DNA from: Rhodobacteraceae bacterium Araon29
Lineage (GTDB): Bacteria > Pseudomonadota > Alphaproteobacteria > Rhodobacterales > Rhodobacteraceae
Assembly (NCBI GenBank): GCA_039640505.1
Contig: CP046865.1
Location: 930,001-994,000, forward strand
Length of the DNA: 64,000 nucleotides
Direction of reading: 5' to 3'
Position 1 is the stretch's first letter; every line of letters begins with the position of its first letter. The notes under the pieces are model-generated. The model ran no database searches. It had not been told where the DNA came from and saw only the letters and a program-made list of their open reading frames with translations. Positions 1 to 10,324 of this stretch are shown here, in pieces. The position numbers and the translations under genes were made by a program.

Positions 1-237
1 GCTTTCGTGCGCCGCTTTACTCTGCGGGCTTTTTTAGGGGCGGTTATCGGCACAGCCGCCGGTGCTTTGGCCGTCTACCTTTTGCCGTCAAAAAACGATC
101 AAGCCATGATTTTGTCTGGCCTTGGTTTTCAACAACTGCAATGGCTGTGGTTGCTGACTTTGCCACCGGTCATCGCGGTGGTGGCCTTTTTTGCAACCCG
201 GCAGGCGACCCGCCGAGAACTGCGGAGACTTCGATAA
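1..237 (+). CDS. ftsX: Cell-division ABC transporter permease FtsX, C-terminal fragment
   Basis: The reading frame is open at the left edge (codons Ala-Phe-Val-Arg... from base 1), so this is the end of a longer gene. What is visible is two hydrophobic segments, about residues 8-25 and 45-62 of the visible part, joined by a short loop, then a basic tail rich in Arg. That matches the last transmembrane pair of FtsX as found in Rhodobacterales. FtsX with FtsE links septal peptidoglycan hydrolysis to division at the inner membrane. The TAA stop overlaps the ATG of the next gene (TAATG), so the two are translationally coupled. FtsE would lie upstream, outside the window. The call rests on a short segment and on the usual ftsEX-acyltransferase order. 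Confidence 0.65.
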   Translation, partial: AFVRRFTLRAFLGAVIGTAAGALAVYLLPSKNDQAMILSGLGFQQLQWLWLLTLPPVIAVVAFFATRQATRRELRRLR

Positions 238-983
238 TGCGATATACGGCGCGCTGGCTACTTTCATTTTTATTTTCCATACAAATGTATCTTATGATGG
301 CTGTTATCGGTGTGGCCTTTGCCCCATTGTCTGCTGTCAGCCACCGCTTTGCCTGTTTTACGGTGCAAACCTATTGCAGATGGGTGCGTTGGACTGCTGG
401 ATGGATGATCGGTCTAAAGTCGGAAATTCGCGGTCCGGTTCCAACGGATGGCGTTTTGATCGCCAGTAAACACCAAAGTTTCTTTGATATTATTTTAATA
501 GTTAGCGTTATTCCCAAGCCAAAGTTCATTATGAAGAATATCCTTAGATGGGCGCCGGTTGTTGGCTGGTATGCCTATTTTTTGGATTGCATTCCGGTAA
601 AGCGTGGCCGCCGGGCTGAAGCGATTAAGAAAATGTTAGCCGATATCAGCAACGGCACGGCGCAAGCAGGTCAACTTGTTATTTACCCTCAAGGCACGCG
701 CGTCGCACCGAGAGCAAAACTACCATATAAGGTGGGCGCGGCGGTTCTATACAAAGAAACCGGTCAACCCTGCGTGCCCGCAGCGACCAATGTGGGGATT
801 TTTTGGCCACGGCGGGGTGTTTACCGAAAACCGGGTCTGGCAGTTGTCGAATTTTTACCGACAATTGCACCGGGGCTGAACAAAGAAGATTTTTTAACCC
901 GATTGGAAAATGTGGTTGAGACCCAGTCAGACATATTAATGCAAGAGGCGGAAAACCATGAAGTATATCGAAAATCTGGATGA
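237..983 (+). CDS. plsC: 1-acyl-sn-glycerol-3-phosphate acyltransferase (PlsC family)
   Basis: A 248-residue membrane acyltransferase that would transfer a fatty acyl group to lysophosphatidate in phospholipid synthesis. The N-terminus has hydrophobic segments at about residues 8-30. The catalytic HX4D motif is H79-Q-S-F-F-D84. The second block reads PQGTR at 151-155; the glutamate of the textbook PEGTR motif is glutamine here, a substitution common in alphaproteobacterial members. The start is the ATG that overlaps the ftsX stop; the frame stays open further upstream but only in shadow of ftsX. The 3' end overlaps the next gene by 26 bases, so the three genes probably form one transcript. 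Confidence 0.9.
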   Translation: MRYTARWLLSFLFSIQMYLMMAVIGVAFAPLSAVSHRFACFTVQTYCRWVRWTAGWMIGLKSEIRGPVPTDGVLIASKHQSFFDIILIVSVIPKPKFIMKNILRWAPVVGWYAYFLDCIPVKRGRRAEAIKKMLADISNGTAQAGQLVIYPQGTRVAPRAKLPYKVGAAVLYKETGQPCVPAATNVGIFWPRRGVYRKPGLAVVEFLPTIAPGLNKEDFLTRLENVVETQSDILMQEAENHEVYRKSG

Positions 984-1560
984 TTTATTGGCGCTTTATG
1001 GTCAGCCCAGTACGGCGGCACTTCAAAAAGTATCTCATATTCTGACCCCGCTTTATGCGAAATGGATCGCGGCATCGCAATTTTGTGTTCTAACGACCAC
1101 TGGGCCCGAAGGTACGGACGGCAGTCCACGCGGAGATGCCGAGCCGGTTGTTAAAATCAGCGATGCGCAAACCCTTTTGATGCCCGACTGGCGCGGCAAT
1201 AACCGGCTGGATAGCCTGCGCAATATTGTTGTGGACGGGCGGGTGTCTTTGATGTTCATGGTTGCGGGCAGCAATGAGGTGGTTCGTGTAAATGGCAGGG
1301 CAAAATTAACCACTGATGCCAACTTAAGGGCTGATTTTGAACGCAAAGGCAGACGCCCGGAAACGGTGATCGTGATCAAAATTACAGAAGTCTATATTCA
1401 ATGTTCCCGCGCCCTTCTGCGCTCAGGATTATGGGCTGGAAACGAGATACAAGATTTACCAACCATGGGCGAGATTATAGCTGAGGCCAGCAACGGTGAA
1501 GCGGGTGGGCAAGAGTTTGATAGAGCCTGGCCAGAGCGGGCGGTTAAGACCTTGTGGTGA
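958..1560 (+). CDS. Pyridoxamine 5'-phosphate oxidase-like FMN-binding protein (MSMEG_1061 type)
   Basis: A 200-residue split-barrel flavoprotein. Residues around 40-62 (FCVLTTTGPEGTDGSPRGD) and 78-85 (PDWRGNNR) match the FMN-phosphate contacts of the MSMEG_1061 subgroup of PPOX proteins. The end around QCSRALLRSGLW also fits this subgroup. Substrate is unknown; family members bind FMN, F420 or haem, so oxidoreductase function is inferred from fold only. The start ATG lies inside plsC (26-base overlap) and the extreme C-terminus runs to a TGA at 1560. The following 240 bases up to fhs hold no gene I can support. Confidence 0.8.
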   Translation: MKYIENLDDLLALYGQPSTAALQKVSHILTPLYAKWIAASQFCVLTTTGPEGTDGSPRGDAEPVVKISDAQTLLMPDWRGNNRLDSLRNIVVDGRVSLMFMVAGSNEVVRVNGRAKLTTDANLRADFERKGRRPETVIVIKITEVYIQCSRALLRSGLWAGNEIQDLPTMGEIIAEASNGEAGGQEFDRAWPERAVKTLW

Positions 1561-1800
1561 TGGGCTGTTTATGGGGCATTGTTGATTTTGTTCCGCTTAA
1601 AATACCCAAACTGGCCAAATTGTCGGGTTTTTGAAATGACATTCGTGTTTCTTTAAACGCTTTAGGTTTCGGATGCGAAACTGCGATGCCATCAATCGCC
1701 GCATGCGACCCAAAAATTGTCGGAATCGCTGTGCTGTTTTTGATCAAGGCACATTATACGCACATATGAGCGACCCCATGCACCCAATAGGGAATGAATT

Positions 1801-3477
1801 ATGAGTTATAAGTCAGATATCGAAATTGCCCGCGAAGCGAATAAAAAACCGATCCAAGAGATCGGCGCAAAATTGGATATTCCGTCCGAGCATCTTTTGC
1901 CCTATGGCCATGATAAGGCAAAGGTCAGTCAGGAATTTATCAACTCGGTTCAAAGCAAGCCGGATGGCAAGCTTATCTTGGTGACCGCGATCAACCCGAC
2001 ACCGGCAGGGGAAGGCAAAACCACCACCACCGTTGGATTGGGCGACGGGCTCAACCGCATTGGTAAGCGTGCAGCTATTTGTATCCGCGAAGCCTCGCTT
2101 GGACCTTGTTTCGGGATGAAAGGCGGCGCAGCAGGCGGCGGCTATGCCCAAGTGGTTCCGATGGAAGAAATGAACCTTCATTTCACTGGGGATTTCCACG
2201 CCATCACTTCAGCGCATAATTTGCTCTCTGCGATGATCGACAATCACATATACTGGGGCAACAAGCTTGAGATTGATCAGCGCCGTGTGGTGTGGCGCCG
2301 TGTAATGGATATGAACGATCGAGCGCTGCGTGATATTGTGACCTCGCTTGGTGGCGTGACCAACGGCTATCCGCGTCAAACCGGGTTTGATATTACCGTG
2401 GCCTCTGAGGTTATGGCGATCTTGTGTCTGGCAACCTCGCTTGAGGATCTGCAAAAGCGGTTGGGTGATATCATTGTGGCTTACCGCCGGGACAGAACGC
2501 CGGTCTATTGCCGTGATATTAAAGCCGATGGCGCGATGACGGTTTTGCTTAAAGATGCGATGCAGCCAAACTTGGTTCAAACGCTGGAAAACAATCCCGC
2601 TTTTGTCCACGGTGGCCCTTTTGCCAATATCGCCCATGGCTGTAATTCTGTGATGGCAACCACAACAGCCCTAAAGGTTGCCGATTATGTGGTGACCGAA
2701 GCCGGATTTGGCGCCGATCTTGGGGCCGAAAAATTCATGAATATCAAATGCCGCAAAGCTGGTCTTGCGCCTGCCGCTGTGGTGATCGTGGCAACTGTCC
2801 GGGCAATGAAGATGAACGGCGGGGTGGCAAAGGCCGACCTTGGTCCGGAAAATGTCGACGCTGTGAAAGCAGGTTGCCCGAACCTTGGCCGCCATATCGA
2901 GAATGTAAAATCCTTTGGGGTGCCTGTGGTGGTTGGAATAAACCATTTTGTCACCGATACAGATGCCGAGGTGCAAGCCGTTAAGGACTATGTTGCCGAG
3001 CAGGGCGCAGAAGCCATTTTGTGCCAGCACTGGGAAAAAGGGTCCGAAGGCACGGTCGAACTGGCAACTCGCGTGGCTGAAATTGCGGATGCGGATATGG
3101 CCAACTTTGCACCGCTTTACAGCGATGATCTAAGCCTGTTTGAGAAAATCGAAACAGTGGCAAAGCGGATTTACCGCGCGGATGAGGTTTTGGCTGATGG
3201 CAAAATCCGCAACCAACTTAAAGACTGGGAAGCTGCGGGTTATGGCCATCTTCCGGTTTGTATGGCGAAAACCCAATATAGCTTTACCACCGATCCGAAC
3301 CGACGCGGCGCGCCATTGGGCCATTCTGTACCGGTGCGTGAGGTGCGCCTAAGCGCGGGAGCCGGATTTATTGTTGTCATCTGCGGTGAGATTATGACGA
3401 TGCCCGGGCTGCCATCCGTACCAGCCTCGGAATCGATAATGCTCAATTCTGAGGGCCAGATTGAAGGGCTGTTTTAA
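1801..3477 (+). CDS. fhs: Formate--tetrahydrofolate ligase
   Basis: A 558-residue enzyme, the usual length of the family. It makes 10-formyl-THF from formate, ATP and THF in the cytoplasm. The ATP-binding loop [10 protein letters not shown] is at residues 66-75, followed by the conserved [20 protein letters not shown] block around 95-115 and the C-terminal TMPGLP segment. A Shine-Dalgarno-like AGGGAATG lies just before the ATG. It sits upstream of folD on the same strand, a pairing that lets one-carbon units move between formate and 5,10-methylene-THF. In marine roseobacters this pair often serves oxidation of methyl groups; that role here is inference. Confidence 0.97.
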   Translation: MSYKSDIEIAREANKKPIQEIGAKLDIPSEHLLPYGHDKAKVSQEFINSVQSKPDGKLILVTAINPTPAGEGKTTTTVGLGDGLNRIGKRAAICIREASLGPCFGMKGGAAGGGYAQVVPMEEMNLHFTGDFHAITSAHNLLSAMIDNHIYWGNKLEIDQRRVVWRRVMDMNDRALRDIVTSLGGVTNGYPRQTGFDITVASEVMAILCLATSLEDLQKRLGDIIVAYRRDRTPVYCRDIKADGAMTVLLKDAMQPNLVQTLENNPAFVHGGPFANIAHGCNSVMATTTALKVADYVVTEAGFGADLGAEKFMNIKCRKAGLAPAAVVIVATVRAMKMNGGVAKADLGPENVDAVKAGCPNLGRHIENVKSFGVPVVVGINHFVTDTDAEVQAVKDYVAEQGAEAILCQHWEKGSEGTVELATRVAEIADADMANFAPLYSDDLSLFEKIETVAKRIYRADEVLADGKIRNQLKDWEAAGYGHLPVCMAKTQYSFTTDPNRRGAPLGHSVPVREVRLSAGAGFIVVICGEIMTMPGLPSVPASESIMLNSEGQIEGLF

Positions 3478-3594
3478 TCCACGATCGGTTGTCCTCACCC
3501 AATTGATAGAGTAACTGCTGGTGGTCTTTGCCGTGCGAAATGCACAATTATGCCAAGACCACTACAGCGCTAAATAGACAAAAGGAACGCACCA

Positions 3595-4488
3595 ATGGGC
3601 GCCAAGATTATTGATGGAAAAGCTTTTGCCGCAAAAATTCGCGAACAGGTTGCAGTCCATGTTGCTGCTCTTAAAGCCGAGCATCAAATCACACCAGGAC
3701 TGGCCGTGGTGCTTGTGGGCGAAGATCCCGCAAGTCAGGTTTATGTGCGCTCGAAGGGAAAACAAACCACTGAGGTCGGGATGAACAGTTATGAGCATAA
3801 GCTTGATGCCGGCACATCGGAGGCTGATCTATTGGCTTTGATTGATCAGTTGAATGCAGACCCTGCGGTGCATGGTATTTTGGTACAATTGCCGCTGCCC
3901 AAACATTTAAACGAAGATCTGGTGATTAACTCAATCGCGCCGGAAAAGGATGTGGACGGTTTTCATATTTCGAACGTCGGATTGCTTGGAACAGGTCAGA
4001 AATCAATGGTGCCTTGTACGCCGCTAGGCTGTTTGATGATGCTACGTGATCATCATGGGTCTTTGTCAGGATTGGACGCCGTCGTGATCGGACGTTCAAA
4101 CATTGTTGGAAAACCCATGGTGCAGCTGCTGCTCAATGATAGCTGCACCGTAACCGTGGCGCACAGCCGAACCAAAAACCTGCCTGATGTAGTGGGCCGC
4201 GCTGATATTGTGGTGGCTGCCGTTGGCCGTGCGCAAATGGTGCCCGGTGACTGGATCAAACCGGGCGCTACGGTCATTGATGTCGGCATCAACCGGATTG
4301 ACAAACCCGAGGGCGGCACGCGCTTGGTAGGGGACGTGGATTATGAAAGCTGCGCAGCTGTGGCCGGTGCCATTACGCCCGTTCCAGGGGGCGTTGGACC
4401 AATGACAATCGCCTGTCTTTTGGCCAACACTGTGACCGCCTGCTGCCGCACAAACGGTGTGGCTGAGCCTAAAGGGCTTACGGTTTAA
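3595..4488 (+). CDS. folD: Methylenetetrahydrofolate dehydrogenase / methenyl-THF cyclohydrolase
   Basis: A 297-residue bifunctional enzyme interconverting 5,10-methylene-, methenyl- and 10-formyl-THF with NADP. Visible signatures are [11 protein letters not shown] with YVRSKGK (residues about 41-56; the Lys is the cyclohydrolase residue), QLPLPKHLN, the Rossmann segment [10 protein letters not shown] and the C-terminal [23 protein letters not shown] precedes the ATG as a ribosome-binding site. The gene is 117 bases downstream of fhs and meets pdeM tail to tail, the two stop codons overlapping by four bases. Confidence 0.97.
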   Translation: MGAKIIDGKAFAAKIREQVAVHVAALKAEHQITPGLAVVLVGEDPASQVYVRSKGKQTTEVGMNSYEHKLDAGTSEADLLALIDQLNADPAVHGILVQLPLPKHLNEDLVINSIAPEKDVDGFHISNVGLLGTGQKSMVPCTPLGCLMMLRDHHGSLSGLDAVVIGRSNIVGKPMVQLLLNDSCTVTVAHSRTKNLPDVVGRADIVVAAVGRAQMVPGDWIKPGATVIDVGINRIDKPEGGTRLVGDVDYESCAAVAGAITPVPGGVGPMTIACLLANTVTACCRTNGVAEPKGLTV

Positions 4489-5150
4489 TCGCGCGGCATC
4501 GGGATCGGCCGGGCCTGTTTTCCGGTTAAAATGGCAACGGCTTCGGGCCGCATTAAGCTGCATAGCGCCTCGGACTGGGTTTTAAGGCCACCTGTAAAGG
4601 TACCGTAGGCGGGTAGGATCAACCGGTCACTGTCAAGCAAAAAACAGGGTTTTGAGATTGATTTCCCGCGCAGACTTATTTGGGCTTTGGGGTGATAATG
4701 CCCTGAAATTTCGCCATTTTCTCGGCTACTTGAAATATGCCGGAACACCAACGGGGGCTTGGGCAGCGCAGTCATATAAGTGCCGCCTAATTCCATCGGA
4801 CCAGGATCATGGTTGCCCTCGATCCAAATCCATCGCCGCCCGGCTTGCAAACGCGAAATCCACTGAAGTTCCGCTTCGGGCAAACGGTCCCCAGAGAGCT
4901 TGTCATCAAAACTATCGCCCAGACAGACAATCACTTCGGCGCGGGTCAGCGTGATGTCGGCCTCAAGACGATAAAGCGTATCGCGGGTTTCATAGGGCGG
5001 CAACATCGGGCCGCCGCGCCGCATAACGCGGTCGGCTTTGCCCAGATGCAGATCAGAAACACAAAGCAGATTTTTTTCTGGCCACCACATGGCACCAGAG
5101 CCCAAAGCAACCAAAGATGCGCCTGCCAGTGTAAAGTGATAGCTGCTCAT
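4485..5150 (-). CDS. pdeM: Ligase-associated DNA damage response endonuclease PdeM (metallophosphoesterase)
   Basis: A 221-residue calcineurin-type phosphoesterase with all metal motifs: SDLHLGKAD (D33, H35), GDSFDD 79-84, GNHD 112-115 and GHYH 150-153. In the LigB-type repair cluster this nuclease accompanies a DEXH helicase, an ATP-dependent DNA ligase and an exonuclease. Start chosen at the ATG at 5150 because AGGGGAT stands just upstream and the protein begins as family members do; the frame is open 21 codons further into the helicase gene. It follows the helicase by 37 bases on the same strand. Confidence 0.88.
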   Translation of the reverse strand: MSSYHFTLAGASLVALGSGAMWWPEKNLLCVSDLHLGKADRVMRRGGPMLPPYETRDTLYRLEADITLTRAEVIVCLGDSFDDKLSGDRLPEAELQWISRLQAGRRWIWIEGNHDPGPMELGGTYMTALPKPPLVFRHISSSRENGEISGHYHPKAQISLRGKSISKPCFLLDSDRLILPAYGTFTGGLKTQSEALCSLMRPEAVAILTGKQARPIPMPRD

Positions 5151-5187
5151 ATCCCCTAAAGGCCAGAGTTCGGCGCATTTGGCAAGC

Positions 5188-7596
5188 CTAGAAATCCAAT
5201 CCGGCTTCCTCAATAAGGGCTTCTGTATGTTCAGAAATCAATCGCTCTACCGCTTGTCCATCTACTGGCACCCGTCCTGCTTCTAAAAATAAAGGAGCAG
5301 AAAAAGGTGACAGATATGGCAGATCGCGGTGTTCGATCCGCCCGTTTATCCGGTCAAGCATTTGCCGAATGCGAGAAAAATCCACCAGCCCACGCATTGC
5401 TTCGCCTTTGGTTATTTGCATCATCAGGTGGTCTGGGTCATATTTCAATAAAGTGTCATAGAGAATATCCGAAGAAAAGGTCGCTTGGCGGCCCGATTTT
5501 TGCAGCCCCGGCAAGTTTCGTTCGATCAAACCAGCAATGGTAGCGACTGAGCGAAAGCTGCGCTTCATCACTGCGTTGCTGGCCAACCATTCGCCTAAAC
5601 CGCATTCCAAATCATTAGGATCAAACAGGCTTTTTGGGGTTTTAATTGGCTCTAAGCCCCAAATCAGGGTTGCATAGTCCGTGGCCACGAACCCCAAGGG
5701 CGCAAGCCCTCTTGCTTCAAGCTGTTTGGTTAGCAAAAGCCCCAGTGTCTGTTGGGCATTACGTCCGGCAAAACCATACACGCACAAATGATGCAGGTCT
5801 TGGCGGGGGAATGTTTCAAGCAAAAGCGTATCAGGCTGAGGTAACGCCGAGATTGCAATTTGCTTTTCCAGCCACTGCACTGTGTGTGCCGGCAGACACG
5901 ACCAGTTTTTGTTAGAAAAACGGTTTAATATTCGGTCGCACAGTTGGGTTGAGGTGGCAAATTTAGTGCCGCTGTATGTTGCGATCTTTGGTTTTTTCTT
6001 TGCGTGACGGGACACCTCGACCGTCATTTCACGCAGGTTTTCAAATCGCACCACTTGGCCACCAATCAAAAACGTATCCCCCGGCGACAGAGTAGCGGCA
6101 AAAGCTTCTTCAACTTCGCCCAGCGGCTTGCCGCCGCGCCGACGTTGAAGTCGCACTTTTAGGGTATCATTGTCTTGTATGGTGCCGGCATTCATCCGGA
6201 TGCGCGGCGCACTTCGCATGTCCCGCAGGCTATACTTACCATCTGGTTGCTGGATTAAACGGTGCCACTGATCATAACGCCTAAGTGCGTAGCCTCCTGT
6301 GGTGCAAAAATCCAAACATTGGTCAAACTCAGCCCGGGTCAGTGCGCTATAGCTGCCGGTGGTGCAGACTTCGGCATAAAGTTCGTCTGCGTCAAAAGGG
6401 CCGGCACAAGCAACCAACACGATATGCTGGCAGAGCACATCCAATGGTTTTCCGGCACGCTTTTCCCCATCAAGATCATTTGCAATCACGGCTTCAAGTG
6501 CGGCCACACATTCAACAATCTCAAACCGGTTGGCCGGAACGATCAGCGCCTTGGACGGGGCATTGTAACGGTGGTTCGCCCGTCCGATGCGCTGCACCAA
6601 CCGTTTGACATTTTTTGGTGCTCCGATCTGGATCACCAGATCAACGTCCCCCCAGTCAATTCCAAGATCAAGGCTGCCGGTGCACACAATCGCGCGCAGC
6701 TCGCCTGCGGTCATGGCAGCTTCGACATTTTGCCTTTGCACCCGATCAAGGCTGCCGTGATGGATTGCAATTGGTAGGTGATCGCTGTTGGCTAGCCAAA
6801 GGTGATGGAAAAATATTTCTGCCTGCGCGCGCGTGTTGTGAAAAATAAGCGTCGTTTTATGTTGTTTGATTTGCTCTAGGACCGGCTCAACCGCATAGCG
6901 CCCGCCCGCCCCTGACCACGGGGGCGGCATATCTGTTTTTAGCATTGATATATCGGGCGCCGGTCCACCATCGGCAACGCAGACTGGGCAAGCATCTGCT
7001 GCGCCCGATAGCAATTCGGTGATTGCATGCGGATCATCGACTGTGGCGGATAGACCAACCCGGCGCAGGGTGGGACAAATTCCATTGAGGCGGCTTAATG
7101 CCAAAGCCAGTTGATCGCCGCGCTTGCTTTCGGCCAATGCATGGATTTCATCCACCAATACTCTTTGCAAACCTGCAAAGATTAGTGGGGCTTCTGGATA
7201 AGATATAAGCAGCGCGAGGCTTTCTGGTGTTGTCAAAAGAATCTGCGGTGGATCGGCCCGCTGGCGGCGTTTGATATGGGATGATGTATCGCCGGTACGA
7301 TCCTCGACTTTGATGTCCAAATTCATGTCGCGAATTGGGGTCATCAGGTTGCGCTTGATATCTGCGGTCAAAGCTTTCAGCGGTGAGACATAAATAGTAT
7401 GAAGGCCTTGGTGTGGATGATTTGCCAAGTCTGCCAGCGTCGGCAAAAACCCGGCCAGAGTTTTTCCTGCACCGGTTGGAGCGATCAACAATTGGGCGGG
7501 TAAATCGGCGCTTTGCAGCATGTCGCGCTGATGGGGAAACAGATGCCAGCCTTTGCTTGAAACCCATTTAAGAACTATGTCTGTACTGTCTATCAT
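5188..7596 (-). CDS. Ligase-associated DEXH-box helicase (Lhr-core family)
   Basis: An 802-residue superfamily 2 helicase of the Lhr type. Motifs in order: Walker A APTGAGKT 39-46, SPLKALTADI near 71, TTPESL near 122, DEIH 149-152, SAT 183-185, then the second RecA domain with GSLDLGIDWGD and QRIGRANHRYN. The remaining half is the winged-helix and DUF-like C-terminal region of Lhr proteins. It is expected to act on nucleic acid in a DNA-damage response along with PdeM directly downstream. The ATP-dependent ligase and the Cas4-like or beta-lactamase-fold exonuclease that often complete this cluster are not in the window. Confidence 0.9.
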   Translation of the reverse strand: MIDSTDIVLKWVSSKGWHLFPHQRDMLQSADLPAQLLIAPTGAGKTLAGFLPTLADLANHPHQGLHTIYVSPLKALTADIKRNLMTPIRDMNLDIKVEDRTGDTSSHIKRRQRADPPQILLTTPESLALLISYPEAPLIFAGLQRVLVDEIHALAESKRGDQLALALSRLNGICPTLRRVGLSATVDDPHAITELLSGAADACPVCVADGGPAPDISMLKTDMPPPWSGAGGRYAVEPVLEQIKQHKTTLIFHNTRAQAEIFFHHLWLANSDHLPIAIHHGSLDRVQRQNVEAAMTAGELRAIVCTGSLDLGIDWGDVDLVIQIGAPKNVKRLVQRIGRANHRYNAPSKALIVPANRFEIVECVAALEAVIANDLDGEKRAGKPLDVLCQHIVLVACAGPFDADELYAEVCTTGSYSALTRAEFDQCLDFCTTGGYALRRYDQWHRLIQQPDGKYSLRDMRSAPRIRMNAGTIQDNDTLKVRLQRRRGGKPLGEVEEAFAATLSPGDTFLIGGQVVRFENLREMTVEVSRHAKKKPKIATYSGTKFATSTQLCDRILNRFSNKNWSCLPAHTVQWLEKQIAISALPQPDTLLLETFPRQDLHHLCVYGFAGRNAQQTLGLLLTKQLEARGLAPLGFVATDYATLIWGLEPIKTPKSLFDPNDLECGLGEWLASNAVMKRSFRSVATIAGLIERNLPGLQKSGRQATFSSDILYDTLLKYDPDHLMMQITKGEAMRGLVDFSRIRQMLDRINGRIEHRDLPYLSPFSAPLFLEAGRVPVDGQAVERLISEHTEALIEEAGLDF

Positions 7597-7683
7597 TGGG
7601 TTTTTTTTGCTTAATTAATTAATTGGTTTGGCTAGGCACAGCGCGCGCCACAGACCTTTGCGTTACAAGGCATGTGGGGTAAT

Positions 7684-8820
7684 TTACCCACCTGCTGCGC
7701 CATCAAATACTAAGAAATATCTTACATCATTTTGCGGTTTTGCGTTGGGTTGCACCAATGTAGTGACATAAAAATCAAAAATGCTGTACACTCTTTGAAG
7801 TGTGTCAGAGGGCCCTCCAATTTCCAACAGCGTGATATACCCCTTGTTCAAAGCCATTTTATGGCTCACGGACTGCCGCTCGATAAGATAGGTGGTAAAG
7901 CCCTTTGGCTTGGCGGCTACAGCTTGAGGCGTCGCACTTTCAACTTTTAGCTGTAATTCAACAAGATTATTTGCTTGCGCACTAATTTTACTTGTCACAA
8001 ACAATCCACTGCGCAACTGTGAAATAATGATGTCTGCGCTCTTGGTCAGGGTGGGGGCATCAAAAGTTTGGCCAAAGAAAGCTGTTTGGGCTTTTGCTGA
8101 GCTAACTGTTAACGTTTGCTGGTTGATGGTTGGAATTTGGTTATCGGAAATGAACTTTTGCTTTTGTGATGCACCCATAAGCAGGGTGTATTGACGTAAA
8201 TGTTGCAATTTGCTCGCGGCAGTTTTTGGTTCTTCCAAAAGTTGGTTTTTGCGCTTTAGACCGGCTATTTGAGACCCGCCCAACTTAATCACATTGAGAG
8301 AAAATTTGTGTTTTGCGGCGGCTTGGATCGTAATGGCATTGGACACTTTTCCAGGGAAAAACTGTTCTGCGATTTCCAGTGCCAGTTTTGATTTTTTTGG
8401 GCTGGTAACAGATCCGGATACAATGACACCTTGATTGGCAGGCATCACACGAAGGTTATCTTTGGGCAGCACTTCTTTAAGTCTGGCACGCAACTCGCGC
8501 ACATCTATTTCTACTTTGACCTCGATGGTTTTTAAAAGATCACCGCTATCACTTAGAAAAGTAAGCGAGGTTAGACCCGGTAATTTTCCAATTAAATAAA
8601 GCGATGTGTCAGAGACCACTGAAAAATCAGCGATCCGAGGATTGGCAATGGTTACCTCTTGGATACCTTCAGGAACAGTAATGATCAGCGATGTATCGGC
8701 ATGCAACCGCACCGATGTGTCAATCTCGCTCAGACTGACCGACTGGGCAAAAGCAAGGACTGGGCCCAAGACACTTAGCAGTGCAGCAAATAAAAAGCTG
8801 ATCGCTTTAAATAGTTTCAT
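7684..8820 (-). CDS. Orphan secretin-N-domain / CpaC-like pilus-assembly N-terminal protein
   Basis: 378 residues from the ATG at 8820, chosen because AAAGGGC lies upstream and a clean signal peptide follows (KLFKAISFLFAALLSVLGP, cut after AFA). Residues about 30-110 match the pilus/flagella-assembly N-terminal domain of CpaC/RcpA secretins (TSLIITVPEGIQEVTIANPRIADF... type), and about 115-180 match a BON/secretin-N fold with RVMPANQGVIVSGSV. The C-terminal half is only weakly secretin-like and lacks an obvious full outer-membrane barrel signature. No tad/cpa pilus genes are nearby. It may be an outer-membrane or periplasmic scaffold rather than a working pore; function unknown. Confidence 0.6.
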   Translation of the reverse strand: MKLFKAISFLFAALLSVLGPVLAFAQSVSLSEIDTSVRLHADTSLIITVPEGIQEVTIANPRIADFSVVSDTSLYLIGKLPGLTSLTFLSDSGDLLKTIEVKVEIDVRELRARLKEVLPKDNLRVMPANQGVIVSGSVTSPKKSKLALEIAEQFFPGKVSNAITIQAAAKHKFSLNVIKLGGSQIAGLKRKNQLLEEPKTAASKLQHLRQYTLLMGASQKQKFISDNQIPTINQQTLTVSSAKAQTAFFGQTFDAPTLTKSADIIISQLRSGLFVTSKISAQANNLVELQLKVESATPQAVAAKPKGFTTYLIERQSVSHKMALNKGYITLLEIGGPSDTLQRVYSIFDFYVTTLVQPNAKPQNDVRYFLVFDGAAGG

Positions 8821-8967
8821 TTTTGCCCTTTGGTTGCCCAATGCGTGCCTTTTGATACATATATCTATCTGATAGCAAAAAAAGTACCAAAACCACAACG
8901 GTTTAACAAAAGCAGCCGGTCTGCCGCAAAATAATCGCGCAGCCCAGACGTGGATCGTTGCCGTGGC

Positions 8968-9594
8968 CTAGTCTACGATTGTGGCTTCTGTTGAGGCGCG
9001 CATCTCGTCTTCGCTGACGCCCTCGGCGCATTCGACGATTTTCAGACCGCCTTCAACCACATCAAGAACACCCAAGTTGGTGATAATCCGGTCTACGACA
9101 CCCTTGCCGGTGAGCGGCAGGCTACAGGCTTTCAGCACTTTGCTTTGCCCGTGTTTGTTGGTGTGGTCCATCACCACCACCACACGGCCCACACCGGCCA
9201 CCAAATCCATCGCGCCGCCCATGCCTTTGACCAGCTTGCCGGGGATCATCCAATTGGCCAGATCGCCGTTTTCCGCCACTTCCATCGCCCCCAAAATCGC
9301 CATTGCAATCTTGCCGCCTCGGATCATGCCAAAGCTGGTGGCACTGTCGAAATAGGCGGTCTGCGGCAATTCGGTAATGGTCTGTTTGCCAGCATTGATA
9401 AGATCGGGATCTTCCGTGCCTTCGATCGGAAACGGCCCCATACCCAGCATGCCGTTTTCCGATTGCAGCGTCACCTCGATCCCATCAGGGATATAATTGC
9501 TGACCAGCGTCGGAATGCCGATACCCAGATTGACGTACCAGCCGTCTTGCAGCTCTTGCGCAGCGCGCGCGGCCATTTGATTGCGGTCCCACAT
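8968..9594 (-). CDS. scoB: 3-oxoacid CoA-transferase subunit B
   Basis: 208 residues. The catalytic glutamate is E46 in [12 protein letters not shown]; the N-terminal [11 protein letters not shown] block is typical of the beta subunit. With subunit A it moves CoA from succinyl-CoA to acetoacetate (or a related 3-oxoacid) in ketone-body or branched-chain breakdown. Start chosen at 9594, preceded by TAAAGGAGATTTG; a longer frame to 9639 would overlap subunit A and lacks this site. It follows scoA by 13 bases in one operon. Confidence 0.93.
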   Translation of the reverse strand: MWDRNQMAARAAQELQDGWYVNLGIGIPTLVSNYIPDGIEVTLQSENGMLGMGPFPIEGTEDPDLINAGKQTITELPQTAYFDSATSFGMIRGGKIAMAILGAMEVAENGDLANWMIPGKLVKGMGGAMDLVAGVGRVVVVMDHTNKHGQSKVLKACSLPLTGKGVVDRIITNLGVLDVVEGGLKIVECAEGVSEDEMRASTEATIVD

Positions 9595-9607
9595 GATCAA
9601 ATCTCCT

Positions 9608-10306
9608 TTATGCGGCTGGGCGCGTTGTGCGCTGTTCAATGCGTTTCTCGTGCTCGCCCTGGATCAAGCGGTGCACATAAATCCCTGGAAGGTGAATAGT
9701 GTCGGGATCAAGCGATCCGGTTTCGACGATTTCTTCAACCTCGACCACGCAGGTCTTGCCGCACATGGCCGCCGGTGGATTGAAGTTGCGCGCTGTTTTG
9801 CGAAACACAAGATTGCCGGTTTCATCAGCTTTCCAAGCTTTCACAATCGCCAGATCGGCAAAAATACCGCGCTCCATGATATAGGTTTCCCCGTCGAAAT
9901 CTTTATGCTCTTTGCCCTCGGCAATCACAGTCCCCACACCGGTCTTGGTATAAAACCCCGGGATGCCGCAGCCGCCTGCGCGCATCCGCTCGGCCAACGT
10001 GCCTTGTGGGTTAAACTCAAGCTCTAGCTCGCCTGAAAGATACTGGCGCATAAATTCGGCGTTTTCCCCCACATAAGAGCTGATCATCTTTTTGACCTGC
10101 TTGGTTTGCAGCAGTATCCCGATGCCAAAATCATCAACGCCGGCATTGTTTGAGGCAAAAGTCATATCCTTGGTGCCGGCTTCTTTGATGGCCTGCAAAA
10201 GCAGTTCCGGTATCCCGCACAGACCAAAGCCGCCCGATGCAATAAACATCCCGTCAAACAGCAAACCGTCCAACGCCTCCGAAGCTGAGCCGTATATTTT
10301 CTTCAT
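9608..10306 (-). CDS. scoA: 3-oxoacid CoA-transferase subunit A
   Basis: 232 residues from the ATG at 10306 (GGGAGAGA upstream). The glycine-rich [13 protein letters not shown] block near residue 25-37 and [11 protein letters not shown] are the CoA-transferase family I alpha-subunit signatures. It forms the heteromeric enzyme with scoB directly downstream. An inverted repeat sits 18 bases before the start codon and could be an operator. The pair is flanked by topA (tail) and an orphan secretin-like gene, so context does not narrow the substrate; acetoacetate is the default for this family. Confidence 0.93.
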   Translation of the reverse strand: MKKIYGSASEALDGLLFDGMFIASGGFGLCGIPELLLQAIKEAGTKDMTFASNNAGVDDFGIGILLQTKQVKKMISSYVGENAEFMRQYLSGELELEFNPQGTLAERMRAGGCGIPGFYTKTGVGTVIAEGKEHKDFDGETYIMERGIFADLAIVKAWKADETGNLVFRKTARNFNPPAAMCGKTCVVEVEEIVETGSLDPDTIHLPGIYVHRLIQGEHEKRIEQRTTRPAA

Positions 10307-10324
10307 CGGAAATCTCTCCCTCAT

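Noticed and set aside
1561-1800. Minus-strand ORF of 67 residues before fhs
   Set aside because: No recognisable domain, start site or context; treated as non-coding.
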